A model generated the notes under the pieces. The model was given only the letters and a program-made list of their open reading frames with translations, ran no database searches and had not been told where the DNA came from. From Acidobacteriaceae bacterium (GTDB lineage Bacteria > Acidobacteriota > Terriglobia > Terriglobales > Acidobacteriaceae), in contig JAPWKE010000003.1 in assembly GCA_028283655.1 (NCBI GenBank), forward strand, positions 2,914,001 through 2,978,000: a stretch of 64,000 bases of DNA. Reading direction: 5' to 3'. A program made the position numbers and the translations under genes. Shown here one piece after another: positions 25,242 to 34,033 of the stretch (its first letter is position 1; each line of letters begins with the position of its first letter).

Positions 25242-25991
25242 TTAGCGAGCGCCGCCTGCAGCTTGCAGCAGCGATCCGTTCACCCAGCGCGCATCTTCCG
25301 ACACCACGAACGCCACCGCATCAGCGATATCGTCCGGACGTCCCGCGCGCTTCAGCGGTGTCTGAGAAACAGCCCAATCCTCAAACTGACCGCCAGCGAA
25401 GCCCGCAGCATGAGAACCTTCGGTCACCACAAAGCCCGGATTCACTGCGTTCACGCGAATCTTACGATCGCCCAACTCTTTCGCCAGCACGCGAGTAATA
25501 GCGTCCACAGCACCCTTTGTCGCCGTGTACACCGACGAGCCCGGAGGCGTGATCTCACTCACCAACGAACCGATGTTCACAATGCTGCCACCTTCAGCCG
25601 GGAAGTACTTCAATGCGGCCTTCGTCGTCAGCAACAGGCCCTTCACGTTCGTATCGAAGATCCAGTCAATGTGCTCTTCGGTCACGTCCGTGATCGGCTT
25701 CATCTCGTAGACACCAGCGTTGTTCACCAACACATCTACCTTGCCGAAAGCTTTCGTCGCTGCTGCAAAGATCGCATCAATGTCGGCCTGCTTGGTCACC
25801 GATCCACCAGCGACGACAGCCTTGCCGCCTGCTGCTTCAATCTCTGCAACCACCTTCTCCGCGCCTGCCTTATCCGACGCGTAGTTCACAACGACGCTTG
25901 CGCCTTCCGCGCCCAGCTTCTTCGCAATCGCTGCGCCAATGCCCTTTGACGCGCCCGTAACCACCGCTACCTTACCCGTAAGCTTTGCCAT
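25242..25991 (-). CDS. Short-chain dehydrogenase/reductase
   Basis: 249 residues from the ATG at 25989-25991 (MAKLTGKVAVVTGASKG), preceded by GGAG at good spacing. A longer frame upstream runs through the operator and is rejected. Classical SDR: cofactor motif TGASKGIG (12-19), NNAG (90-93), catalytic Ser142, Tyr155 and Lys159 (SSVYTATKG). The Asn-Tyr-Ala-Ser-Asp after strand 2 (VVVNYASDK) suggests NADP preference, by family rule. The substrate is unknown; the sequence resembles the FabG/glucose-dehydrogenase-like group. Its promoter region carries overlapping palindromes and an ArsR-type gene lies upstream, so it is probably controlled by that regulator. Confidence 0.92.
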   Translation of the reverse strand: MAKLTGKVAVVTGASKGIGAAIAKKLGAEGASVVVNYASDKAGAEKVVAEIEAAGGKAVVAGGSVTKQADIDAIFAAATKAFGKVDVLVNNAGVYEMKPITDVTEEHIDWIFDTNVKGLLLTTKAALKYFPAEGGSIVNIGSLVSEITPPGSSVYTATKGAVDAITRVLAKELGDRKIRVNAVNPGFVVTEGSHAAGFAGGQFEDWAVSQTPLKRAGRPDDIADAVAFVVSEDARWVNGSLLQAAGGAR

Positions 25992-26011
25992 GACTTTCTC
26001 CATTTCACTTT

Positions 26012-26039
26012 CGTCGAATATTTCGACGTACATCGAAAT
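26012..26039 (-). promoter_or_regulatory. Overlapping palindromic operator upstream of the SDR gene
   Basis: Two palindromes share one arm: CGTCGAATATTTCGACG (26012-26028, perfect 7-bp arms) and ATTTCGACGTACATCGAAAT (26020-26039, 9 of 10 pairs). They present three alternating TCGAA/TTCGA half-sites about 20-50 bp before the SDR start. The nearby ArsR-family repressor is the obvious candidate binder. Confidence 0.65.
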
Positions 26040-26070
26040 GGATGGGTCAGCAGACTCTGGGGATTCAGAA

Positions 26071-26100
26071 ATAATTCGACAACCATCAAACAATTGTCAA
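26071..26100 (-). promoter_or_regulatory. Candidate sigma-70 promoter of the SDR gene
   Basis: On the minus strand a perfect -35 TTGACA (26095-26100), an 18-bp spacer, and -10 AATTAT (26071-26076). Transcription would start just upstream of the palindromic operator, which fits repression by road-block or promoter occlusion. Confidence 0.55.
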
Positions 26101-26176
26101 AGGGGATAAAACCTGAGTAGCGGCAGTGTCACGAATGCAAATGAGCCTGCATCACGAATCCCACGCTTCAAAAAGT

Positions 26177-26212
26177 TTGCTTCTCGTTACAGAGTCTTGC
26201 TTCCAGTTACAG
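26177..26212 (-). repeat. Two 16-bp direct repeats with 20-bp period at the arsR stop
   Basis: TTGCTTCTCGTTACAG (26177-26192) and TTGCTTCCAGTTACAG (26197-26212), 14 of 16 identical, spaced two helical turns apart. The second copy overlaps the stop codon of the ArsR gene. Possible protein-binding tandem site in the arsR-SDR spacer. Confidence 0.55.
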
Positions 26213-26509
26213 GCTTGAGAGCTCTGCCAGGTACGCGTCCCACACATCGCGACGCAGTGTGAGCTTCGCCGTGCGGCCTTCGCGGGCCACATCCACCAGC
26301 CCCGACTCCTGCAGCTCTTTCAGGTGGTGCGAAATCGTCGCCGGGGAAAGGCACTCATGCGCCTTCAGCATCGAGCACGGCGTATAACCGCTCTCGCACT
26401 TATTCTTCGCCACCTGCTCCAGAATGCCAAAGCGCTTCGGGTCAGAAAGAACGCGAGCAATCTGCTCGAACTGTTCCTGCGAAAGCCGGGTTTTCTGCGC
26501 CGTAGGCAT
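26207..26509 (-). CDS. ArsR-family winged-helix repressor
   Basis: 100 residues. Winged helix-turn-helix of the ArsR/SmtB type: FEQIARVLSDPKRFGILEQVA (about 14-34), recognition-helix region LSPATISHHLKELQESGLVD (about 54-73), wing REGRTAKLTL (about 76-85). Two Cys in the middle (CESGYTPCSML) and one in HECLSP could form a metal or redox sensor, but the classic metal-site ELCVCDL is absent, so the inducer is not clear. It lies upstream of, and codirectional with, the SDR gene whose promoter holds palindromes, a typical regulator-target layout. Confidence 0.9.
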   Translation of the reverse strand: MPTAQKTRLSQEQFEQIARVLSDPKRFGILEQVAKNKCESGYTPCSMLKAHECLSPATISHHLKELQESGLVDVAREGRTAKLTLRRDVWDAYLAELSSL

Positions 26510-26573
26510 AACGTACCTCTATCCTAGATGACCGCAGCGATTCAAACGATTCATTCGCGCCAGATCGCCCTCT

Positions 26574-27482
26574 TTACGGGCTAACCGTGCCTACCGCAAT
26601 GCCTACCGAAACCGCGCCGGTATAGCCCGCGCTCGTCGACCCCGTCAGAGCTGGAATCAGCGGTGTCGTCTCACTTTTGTAGATAGAATCACCGCTGTCC
26701 TTCGTGTCATAACCCGTGGTCGAGTACGCCGAGTTTGCCGCATAAACCGCCGCGCTCGTCGCGTCAGTAAAGAAGATCTGCGTCGTTGCTTCTGTCGTCG
26801 GCGTCACACTGGCTCCCGCCACAGTCGTCGACGCAATATTCCTCACCTTGATGTGAATATGCGGACAGCGTCCCGAGTACGCACCCGGATACACCGTTGT
26901 AAACGTTACCTGCCCGTTCGAATCCGTGTACTGGTAGCCGCGCAGAAAATTCTGCCCCCGATGGTCAAGCCCGTTATCGTTCGTCGAGTTCAGGATGTCC
27001 GAGTAAGCCCCCGCCCCATTGCAATGCCAAATATCAACGCGATACCCCGAAAGAACGCTGTTGCATGAGACGTTGTTGATCGTGATCGTCAGCGTCAACG
27101 CTACGCCTGACATCGTTCCAGCCGAGCCCTCGGAGTCCGTACGAATGTCCGTACGCAATGGGATCAGTGAGTCCAACCCATAAGCGGCGCCGTCTTTGGC
27201 GTCGAGTGTGTCGTTGACCCCATCGACAAAGTAAGGCCCGCGCGTCACGTTCGTTCCCACCACACACGCACTCGTGCCAGAAGAAGACGTCGACGTACCG
27301 CTTGAATTTACCGTGCCATCCGAACCGCAACCTACCGCAGCCACCGCTCCCAGCGAGGCCAGCGTCCACAAAACATCTCGCCGCGAATAACGAGGAAGGT
27401 CGAACGACTCAGCGAGTTCCGCTTCGGTTTGCGATGGGCGATGTGGACGAAGTATGTACATGGCACACACTCTGACGCACAC
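26574..27482 (-). CDS. Exported intradiol ring-cleavage dioxygenase-like lipoprotein
   Basis: 302 residues from a GTG with a GGGG site; an ATG at 27461 is 7 codons later. A twin-arginine-like motif (RYSRRDVLWTLASLGAVAAVGCG, about 31-53) ends in a lipobox-type GC, so it may be Tat-exported and lipidated. Residues about 75-300 follow the intradiol dioxygenase fold: DIWHCNGAGAYSD (Tyr160), RGYQYTDSNGQVTFTTVYPGAYSGRCPHIHIKV (a Tyr then His208 and His210), the expected non-haem Fe(III) Tyr/Tyr/His/His set. Known enzymes open catechol or protocatechuate rings; an exported form may act on plant or lignin aromatics or have another substrate. It stands alone, with no catabolic genes around. Confidence 0.83.
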   Translation of the reverse strand: MCVRVCAMYILRPHRPSQTEAELAESFDLPRYSRRDVLWTLASLGAVAAVGCGSDGTVNSSGTSTSSSGTSACVVGTNVTRGPYFVDGVNDTLDAKDGAAYGLDSLIPLRTDIRTDSEGSAGTMSGVALTLTITINNVSCNSVLSGYRVDIWHCNGAGAYSDILNSTNDNGLDHRGQNFLRGYQYTDSNGQVTFTTVYPGAYSGRCPHIHIKVRNIASTTVAGASVTPTTEATTQIFFTDATSAAVYAANSAYSTTGYDTKDSGDSIYKSETTPLIPALTGSTSAGYTGAVSVGIAVGTVSP

Positions 27483-27545
27483 GTTTCCCCTAGTGTTTAC
27501 GAGGCTTCGAGAAGAATTACCGTCGGCTCACGAGACACCGCTCGA

Positions 27546-28058
27546 CTAAGAACTACCGATCAGCACGCCTGCGGCGAACACCAACCCGCCGCCCAGCACC
27601 ACCTGCACCAGCGACATCGCGAAGCTCGACTTGAAGAACCGATAGCGCACCCATGCGATCACCAGCAGTTCAATACCCACGACAAAATACGCCAGGATCA
27701 GCGCCCGGTGAACGTTCGGCAGCAGGAACGGCAGCGTGTGCAGAAAGCCACCCACGAACGTCATCGCTCCCGTCACCACGCCGCGAAATACAGGATTGCC
27801 ACGGCCCGTGAGCTGTCCATCATCCGACAGCCCTTCCGAGAACGCCATCGAGATTCCCGCCCCCAGCGCAGACGCCGCGCCGATAAGAAACACCGTGTGC
27901 GAGTTATGCGTGGCAAACGCCGTGGCAAAAATCGGGGCCAGCGTCGACACAGAGCCATCCATCAACCCGGCCAGTCCCGGCTGCACCACACGCAGCACAA
28001 ACTGCTTCTCCGTAGAGATGCCGGTGATGTTCTCTGCAAACGATTCGGAGCTATCCAT
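27546..28058 (-). CDS. VIT-family (CCC1-like) metal transporter domain protein
   Basis: 170 residues with about five hydrophobic segments. The motif VVQPGLAGLMDGSVSTLAPIFATAFAT and the AASALGAGISMAFSEGLSDDGQ stretch match the membrane half of erythrin-VIT proteins such as MbfA, which export iron or manganese. The ferritin-like diiron domain that precedes this part in MbfA-type proteins is absent, so this is a stand-alone membrane domain. It probably moves Fe2+ or Mn2+ across the inner membrane; the metal is inferred. It is followed on the same strand by GH15, with a hairpin between them. Confidence 0.78.
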   Translation of the reverse strand: MDSSESFAENITGISTEKQFVLRVVQPGLAGLMDGSVSTLAPIFATAFATHNSHTVFLIGAASALGAGISMAFSEGLSDDGQLTGRGNPVFRGVVTGAMTFVGGFLHTLPFLLPNVHRALILAYFVVGIELLVIAWVRYRFFKSSFAMSLVQVVLGGGLVFAAGVLIGSS

Positions 28059-28103
28059 CTGCGAATACTATCGCGAGCGCTCACCACAGGATTCCACAAA
28101 CAG

Positions 28104-28140
28104 CAACGGCCGACATCCTCTTCCAGGACATCGGCCGTTG
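28104..28140. terminator. Hairpin between VIT-family and GH15 genes
   Basis: Long inverted repeat CAACGGCCGA...TCGGCCGTTG (28104-28113, 28131-28140) with a second short pair TCCT/AGGA inside. Acts as terminator or processing site; the T-run on the minus strand is short. Confidence 0.65.
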
Positions 28141-28153
28141 CCTTCTGCAAACG

Positions 28154-30622
28154 TCAGCTCTGCGGCTTCATCGCAATCGCCTGCTGCGGCACAGCCTCAC
28201 CATGCACGGTCACCGCACAGTTATGGCCCAACCACTCATCGCGCGTCGGGTAGTAGAGCGTGAACTCGATCTTCCCCGTCTGGTCCCACGACGTTTGGAT
28301 ATCCGCAAACGATCCAGGCTTCCCGATCACTCGCGACTCGGTCGTGTTCTGCGTCTCCCAGTTGTCATCCGTCCAGATCACGCGGAAGCGGCGCTGGTCC
28401 GTGATGCGCAGCGTCCCGCCCTGCACCATCGCAGAAATCGGCCGACCCACCTGGAAGATCTCCATACGCGACTCAAACGTGCGCTTATCCTTCGGCACCG
28501 CGTAGCGCTCTTCCACCACGCTGATGCAATCGAAGACCTTGCCATCCGACACCGAACGCAGCAGCTTCACATACTCTGCATGCGCCCACACCAGGGGCTG
28601 CGCCGAACCGGCCGAGCGGCCGAAGTACATGCCCTCCGAAGGCAGGTCCTTGTAATCCCAGATCTGCTCCGGCAACATACCGCCGAACGACGAGAACCGT
28701 TCAAGCGCCGTGATGTACGGCTTCACATCTCCACCTGCTGCCAGCTCAAAGTGCGCACGCTCGCCCGTCAGAATCGGCCATGCACGTCCCTGTCCGTAGT
28801 GGATGAAAGGCTCACCGTTCTTCCCCTGGCCATAGCCATCATGGTTGTAGCGACGCCAGCAAGGACCATACGGCGTGTCGATCTTCAACACCTTGTCGAT
28901 CACCTTCAGCGTGTTCAAAATCAGCGGATCATCCGGGCGGCGAATGCCATACCGCACCAACTCCAGGAAGCCGCCATCCACTACCTCGCGCGCTTCAAAC
29001 GCATACCGCTCACCCGGCTGCCGGTTCGCGATATTGATCATTCCCGCCGGGATCGTCGGGTTATGGAACGGCTCACCCTCTGCCGGCGGACGAATGCGCA
29101 TGTAGTGATACGTCACCTCGTCGTCGAGCACACCATTCTTCGTCGTCGTCCACTCGTCCAGATGCGCTTCGATCCAGTCGGCGTAATCCTCCAGGAACTT
29201 CGCCAGCTCCGCCGAGCCATACGCACGGACAATGTCCGCTGCGCAGATCAGCGCCGAGATCACCGCTGCCAGCGTCGAGGGCGAGTAGCCCGCATTCTCT
29301 TCCCAACGCTCCTGTTGCGTCACCGGCGCATACCGCGTCAGAAACGCCGCTGCGCTCGTAATGAATGGCAGCACATCGAACTGCCCCAGCCCATCCTGCT
29401 TCCAGATGCGCCACGCCAGGATGATTGGAAACGCAACTTCATCCAACTGGATACCCGACCAGTACGGCGTGCCGTCGATCCAGAAATTCTGCGCAAAGCC
29501 ACCGTCCTCATGCTGCGTACACGCCAGGTAGACCAACGCTCGCCGCGCCGTGTCCACACGGCCACAAGCCAGCAGCGCACCGGCGGAGTGACACATATCG
29601 CGCGTCCACACCAGGTGATATCCGCCCAGATCATCATCCGACTTCGCATTGCCCCACGGGATCGAAGCCGACGCAATGAACGCGCCCGAGTACGTCTTAT
29701 CCTCATGCGCCAGGATCAGGTTGTGCGAGATGCGCATCAGCCTTCCACCATCGGTCGAGGCCTTCGCCAGCTTCTCCGGCGACTCCGCCCGGTGCCACTG
29801 CTCGACAAAGCGCTTGCTGTGCTCCGCAAACGGCGTCGACAACGTCTGCATCAACCCCGCCACCGCCGAGTGATGTCCTTCGCCCAGCGAAATCGCAATG
29901 GTGAATTCACGATTGCGGGCCACATCAATCTCGCCCATGATGGCGATGTTGCCGTCAATCGCCTGCCCAAACTCCCACATCATCTTCATGTGAGTCGTCA
30001 GATCTTGATAGCCGTCGCTCGTACCCACAAAGCCGCACGACGTACGCGAGAAGCCGCAGCTTGCTCCGAAGCACAGGTTCAGATTGTTCTTCCACGCCAG
30101 CACGCAGCGCCGTCCGGAAACATCCACCGCTCGCGCCGAGTTCCCCGCGCCGCCGCCATCCAGATGCGGAGCCAGCAACGCATAGCACTTCAGCCGCGAG
30201 ACAACAGACTCATCGCCCTCGACCTTCACATGCATCAGCACCACCGGATGATGCGGATCGGTGATGAACTCTTTGGTCACGGTATACCGTCCGCCGAGGT
30301 CGTTCGCGACGACGCGTACCGCCAGCGCATCTTCATCGACGTAATGAAAGTCGTACTCGAAGTCGCGCTTCTCTTCGTGGCAGAACGTCTCTCCGTCGGT
30401 AAACAGCAGCTCCATATCGCGAGTCTGCGGACGGTCGATCGTCGGAAAGTAAATCTCGTTCAGAGTGCCGTGCGAAACCGTCGCCCAGATGCGTGAAGAC
30501 GCAGCATAAGCGGTTAAAACAGCGTCTTTTTTGGACGAAGTCCAACGCGGTTCGAGCCCCGGGCCGCCAAAAGCAGCCCCCTGATCATCCAGCCAGCGGT
30601 ATGCGCTATCCAAGACTGCCAT
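28154..30622 (-). CDS. Glycoside hydrolase family 15 (glucoamylase-like)
   Basis: 822 residues from the ATG at 30620-30622 (MAVLDSAYRWLDDQGAAFGGPGL); an upstream ATG at 30673 would overlap the divergent gene. N-terminal beta-sandwich domain (about 1-290), then the (alpha/alpha)6 barrel: WTRDMCHSAGALLACGR, QNFWIDGTPYWSGIQLDE, RWEENAGYSPSTLA (the general-acid Glu of GH15) and GQGRAWPILTGERAHFEL (base region). GH15 enzymes release glucose from the ends of starch, glycogen, trehalose or dextran. No signal peptide, so probably cytoplasmic and acting on glycogen or trehalose-type storage glucan. It lies divergent from the DUF3857 gene. Confidence 0.88.
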   Translation of the reverse strand: MAVLDSAYRWLDDQGAAFGGPGLEPRWTSSKKDAVLTAYAASSRIWATVSHGTLNEIYFPTIDRPQTRDMELLFTDGETFCHEEKRDFEYDFHYVDEDALAVRVVANDLGGRYTVTKEFITDPHHPVVLMHVKVEGDESVVSRLKCYALLAPHLDGGGAGNSARAVDVSGRRCVLAWKNNLNLCFGASCGFSRTSCGFVGTSDGYQDLTTHMKMMWEFGQAIDGNIAIMGEIDVARNREFTIAISLGEGHHSAVAGLMQTLSTPFAEHSKRFVEQWHRAESPEKLAKASTDGGRLMRISHNLILAHEDKTYSGAFIASASIPWGNAKSDDDLGGYHLVWTRDMCHSAGALLACGRVDTARRALVYLACTQHEDGGFAQNFWIDGTPYWSGIQLDEVAFPIILAWRIWKQDGLGQFDVLPFITSAAAFLTRYAPVTQQERWEENAGYSPSTLAAVISALICAADIVRAYGSAELAKFLEDYADWIEAHLDEWTTTKNGVLDDEVTYHYMRIRPPAEGEPFHNPTIPAGMINIANRQPGERYAFEAREVVDGGFLELVRYGIRRPDDPLILNTLKVIDKVLKIDTPYGPCWRRYNHDGYGQGKNGEPFIHYGQGRAWPILTGERAHFELAAGGDVKPYITALERFSSFGGMLPEQIWDYKDLPSEGMYFGRSAGSAQPLVWAHAEYVKLLRSVSDGKVFDCISVVEERYAVPKDKRTFESRMEIFQVGRPISAMVQGGTLRITDQRRFRVIWTDDNWETQNTTESRVIGKPGSFADIQTSWDQTGKIEFTLYYPTRDEWLGHNCAVTVHGEAVPQQAIAMKPQS

Positions 30623-30697
30623 GCGTGTATTCGACCACAAAATCGTTCTTTGCACGGCGAAGCGTGTATCCATCTGCTATACATGCCGTACCTACCC

Positions 30698-33600
30698 ATG
30701 CGTAACCCTTTGAGCACCCTTGGCCCTCGCACCCTCGTCCCTGCACTTCTGTTCGCTGCCGCAGCCACTCCCCTCTGGTCGCAGACTCCGCCCGCGCTGG
30801 ACAAATACGCCGCCGAGCCTCTCGTCGTAGAGAAGGCCGCAGACGTCATCGTCATCAAGGCCGATGGCACCGGCACCCGCCAGCAAACGATCGCCATCAA
30901 GATTCAGACCGACGCTGCTTTGCGCTCGCTCGGCGTACTGAACGTTGGCTTCGCCAGCGCCTCCGAACATGTCACCTTCCAGTACGTCCGCGCGCATCAC
31001 AAGGACGGCACCATCACAGAAACCCCGCCCAGCAGCGTCATCGAACAGCCCACCGCCGTCACCCGTGAGGCGCCCTTCTACAGCGACCAGAAGGAAGCCC
31101 AGCTTCCCATCAAGGACCTCCGCGTCGGGGACACCCTCGAATGGCAGTACACCGTCATCCGTACCCGTGCCGAGGCCCCGAACCAATCCTGGGGCGCCGA
31201 AAACCTTCGCGAAAGCTCTGCCATTACGCTGAACGAGAGCGTCGAACTCCACGCGCCAAAAACTCTGGCTCTCACCGTCTGGACGAACCCGACGCTCAAT
31301 CTCAAGCCCAAAGAAACCACCGTCGGGGACGAAAAAGTCTGGCTCTGGGAAGCCCAGCAGCTCAAGCCCACCGCCGGCCCGGAAGCCGAAGCAGAAGCGA
31401 AAGCCAAGAAGGGCAAGCTCCTCACCGAAGACGAGATCAAGGACAACGAGCAGGGTAAGCTCCCCGGCATCGCCTGGACCACCTTCCATAGCTGGGACGA
31501 GGTCGGCATTTGGTACCGCTCCCTCGCCGCTAAACGTGCCGTGCCCGACGACGAAATCCGCGCCAAGGCTACCGAACTCACCACCGGCCTCAAGACCGAC
31601 GACGAGAAGATCCGCGCCATTTATGGCTACGTCTCCACGCAGATCCGATACATCGGCGTAGCCTTCGGCGTCGGCCGCTTCCAGCCGCACGAAGCCGCCG
31701 ACGTGCTCCACAACCAGTACGGTGATTGCAAAGACAAACAGACGCTGCTCTCCGCCCTGCTCAGCGCTGTTGGCATCCAGTCCGACGCCGCGCTCATCGG
31801 CGCGGGCATTCGCTTCAACGACCCCGTTCCCTCCCCCGCGTCCTTCAACCACCTCATCGGCCGCGTCATGCTCAACGGCAAGCCCCTCTGGCTCGACCCT
31901 ACCGAAGAGGTCGCGCCCCCGGGCATGATGTACTCCGCCCTCCGCGACAAGGAAGCGCTCGTCATCCCGCCCAGCGGCCCAGCGAAGATCGTAAAGACCG
32001 TCGCCGACATGCCCTTCACCGGGGAAGACACCTGGACCGCGGTGGGCAAGCTCAACGCAAACGGCATCTCCGAGTCACACATCGTCACGACCTGGCGCGG
32101 CGATGAAGAGCTGGTTTTCCGTTCCGCTCTCAAGTCCATTCCGCCCTCGCAGTACAACGAGGTCTCGCAGCGTTTCGCCGGCAGCTTCGGCTACGGCGGC
32201 ACCACCAGCCACGCCGAGTTCAGCCGTCCCGACGACACCAGCAAGCCTCTCTCCATCGCCTTCGACTACCACCGCGAAAAGGGTGGCGACTGGCCCAACC
32301 TCCGCATCATCCCGCAAATGGGACCATCCGGCATCTCCACCGTCAACGAGAAAGAGCCTCCCGTCGCTCCCATCGACCTTGGCACGACCAAGACGCTCCA
32401 TAGCCACTCCGAAATGACGCTCCCCGAAGGCTGGACCGCCACCCTTCCCGAAGCCATCCACGAGCGCAGCCGCTGGGCCACCTACGACCTGACCTACAGC
32501 ATGGACAAGGGCACGCTCATCACCGACCGTAAGGTCGTCATCCTTGAGCGCAAAGTCCCCGCCAGCGAATGGCAGACCTACAACAAATTCGCCAACGCCG
32601 TCAGCGAAAACTACGTCCTTCTGCATCGCAAAGGCATGGAGTCCACCCGCAAGACGCCCATCGACCCGCAAAAAGAACAGCGCCTGCAGGAGCTACGTAC
32701 CGAAGCCGACGCCGCGTGGAAAGCAAAAGACCGCGACCTTCTCGAACGTATCGTGAAGAAGATGAAAGCCATCGACCCCGACGGCGACCGCGTCCACGCC
32801 TGGCAAGCTTCCGTCTACGAAGGGAAAGGAAAGTACAAAGACGCCTTCGACGAAGACCAGAAGGAGCTTGATCTCTACCCCGACGAAACCGACCGCTATA
32901 AATCCCTCGTCTGGATCGCCGAGCGCATGAGAGACAAAGCCCTGACGCTGGACACACTGAAAAAATGGAATCAGGCCGATCCTTCCAGCACAGAAGCAGC
33001 CATGGGCCTCTCCTCCGCCCTACTCAGCAATGACGAGCCAACCGCAGCCATCACCGTTCTGGAAGCCGCAGTGAAGAACACCACCGACGGCTCCGACGAA
33101 AACGAACAACTGCGCACACAACTCGGCAGCGCACAGCTCAAAGCGGGCCAGAAGAAAGTCGGTGAAACAACACTCGCCGCCATCATCAATACGACCCAGG
33201 ACGCAGGCCTGCTCAACAACGCAGCCTACGCGCTCTCCGAAGCCGACATCGCACTGCCGCTTGCAGAGGACGCGTCCAAACGCTCCGTCAGCAAGCTCTC
33301 TGATGCCAGCGTTGGCTGGACACTGGACGAAGACTTCAGCGCTCTTCGCGGCAAAACCAACCTCGAAATCGCCGCCTGGGACACGCTGGCCTGGATCTAC
33401 TACCGCGAGAAGAAGCTGCCCGAGGCCTACGCCTGGCTTGCCCCTGCCGCGCGTAACCGCTCCGACAAGACCATCACCGACCACTTCGCACAGGTTAAGG
33501 AAGCCATGCTGGCCGCAAAGCTGACCGTACCTGCCGACCCCACCGAAGGAAAAAGCTCGCAGCAAAAGCGTTCCCTCGATCTCGATGGTTTCACAGCCCC

Positions 33601-33808
33601 CAAGGGGGTCTATGAGTACCATCTCCTCGTCGGCAAAGGCCACGTCGAACGGGCCAAAGCCGTCGCCAACGATCCCCCCGGAGCATCCGACGCCATCAAG
33701 CGCCTTGATCTCACCTCCTTCTTCCCGGCACAGAGCGATGCCAAGCTCGCATTCGCTGGCTTCGTAAACTGCGTCAGCAACAAATGCACCGTCGTTCTCG
33801 TTCCGTAA
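30698..33808 (+). CDS. DUF3857 - transglutaminase-like - TPR exported protein
   Basis: 1036 residues from the ATG at 30698 (MRNPLSTLGPRTLVPALLFAAAATPLWSQ), a good signal peptide. Order: DUF3857 domain (about 40-240), transglutaminase-like core with YVSTQIRYIGVAFGVGRFQPHEAADVLHNQYGDCKDKQTLLSALL (catalytic Cys in YGDCKDK) and a His in FNHLIGRVMLNGKPLWLDPTEE; a DUF3858-like beta region, and TPR-like helices from about 670 to the end. This layout is common in Bacteroidetes and Acidobacteria periplasmic proteins of unknown substrate. Alternative starts further upstream lack a signal peptide. Likely periplasmic; might process or cross-link cell-surface peptides. Confidence 0.85.
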   Translation: MRNPLSTLGPRTLVPALLFAAAATPLWSQTPPALDKYAAEPLVVEKAADVIVIKADGTGTRQQTIAIKIQTDAALRSLGVLNVGFASASEHVTFQYVRAHHKDGTITETPPSSVIEQPTAVTREAPFYSDQKEAQLPIKDLRVGDTLEWQYTVIRTRAEAPNQSWGAENLRESSAITLNESVELHAPKTLALTVWTNPTLNLKPKETTVGDEKVWLWEAQQLKPTAGPEAEAEAKAKKGKLLTEDEIKDNEQGKLPGIAWTTFHSWDEVGIWYRSLAAKRAVPDDEIRAKATELTTGLKTDDEKIRAIYGYVSTQIRYIGVAFGVGRFQPHEAADVLHNQYGDCKDKQTLLSALLSAVGIQSDAALIGAGIRFNDPVPSPASFNHLIGRVMLNGKPLWLDPTEEVAPPGMMYSALRDKEALVIPPSGPAKIVKTVADMPFTGEDTWTAVGKLNANGISESHIVTTWRGDEELVFRSALKSIPPSQYNEVSQRFAGSFGYGGTTSHAEFSRPDDTSKPLSIAFDYHREKGGDWPNLRIIPQMGPSGISTVNEKEPPVAPIDLGTTKTLHSHSEMTLPEGWTATLPEAIHERSRWATYDLTYSMDKGTLITDRKVVILERKVPASEWQTYNKFANAVSENYVLLHRKGMESTRKTPIDPQKEQRLQELRTEADAAWKAKDRDLLERIVKKMKAIDPDGDRVHAWQASVYEGKGKYKDAFDEDQKELDLYPDETDRYKSLVWIAERMRDKALTLDTLKKWNQADPSSTEAAMGLSSALLSNDEPTAAITVLEAAVKNTTDGSDENEQLRTQLGSAQLKAGQKKVGETTLAAIINTTQDAGLLNNAAYALSEADIALPLAEDASKRSVSKLSDASVGWTLDEDFSALRGKTNLEIAAWDTLAWIYYREKKLPEAYAWLAPAARNRSDKTITDHFAQVKEAMLAAKLTVPADPTEGKSSQQKRSLDLDGFTAPKGVYEYHLLVGKGHVERAKAVANDPPGASDAIKRLDLTSFFPAQSDAKLAFAGFVNCVSNKCTVVLVP

Positions 33809-33824
33809 CGTCACAACAACAGAA

Positions 33825-33860
33825 CAGAAACGCCCCGCGAACACCGGGGCGTTTCTGTTT
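33825..33860 (+). terminator. Terminator after the DUF3857 gene
   Basis: Perfect stem CAGAAACGCCCC(G)/(C)GGGGCGTTTCTG with a short loop, followed by TTTCC. About 20 bp past the stop. Confidence 0.9.
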
Positions 33861-34033
33861 CCCGGGAAATTCCCCACAAGCCGGATCAACAACATTTGCG
33901 ATACCCTCAACCCTGTAGCGTCGCCTGTGCCCGAAGCTGCATCCAACTGGAGACAAGGGCGCAGACCGCGATGCATCCGGGCCCGCGCTAATCGATTTCC
34001 CCTAAAGCACAACCGAGAAGGAGCCTCCCCATC

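Noticed and set aside
28202-30496. 764-residue plus-strand frame over GH15
   Set aside because: Arg/His/Gln-rich shadow of a GC-rich coding strand; GH15 motifs are on the minus strand.
30623-30673. Upstream ATG for GH15 at 30673
   Set aside because: It would overlap the longer frame of the divergent gene and adds a stretch without family similarity; the ATG at 30622 is preferred, though neither has a strong ribosome site.
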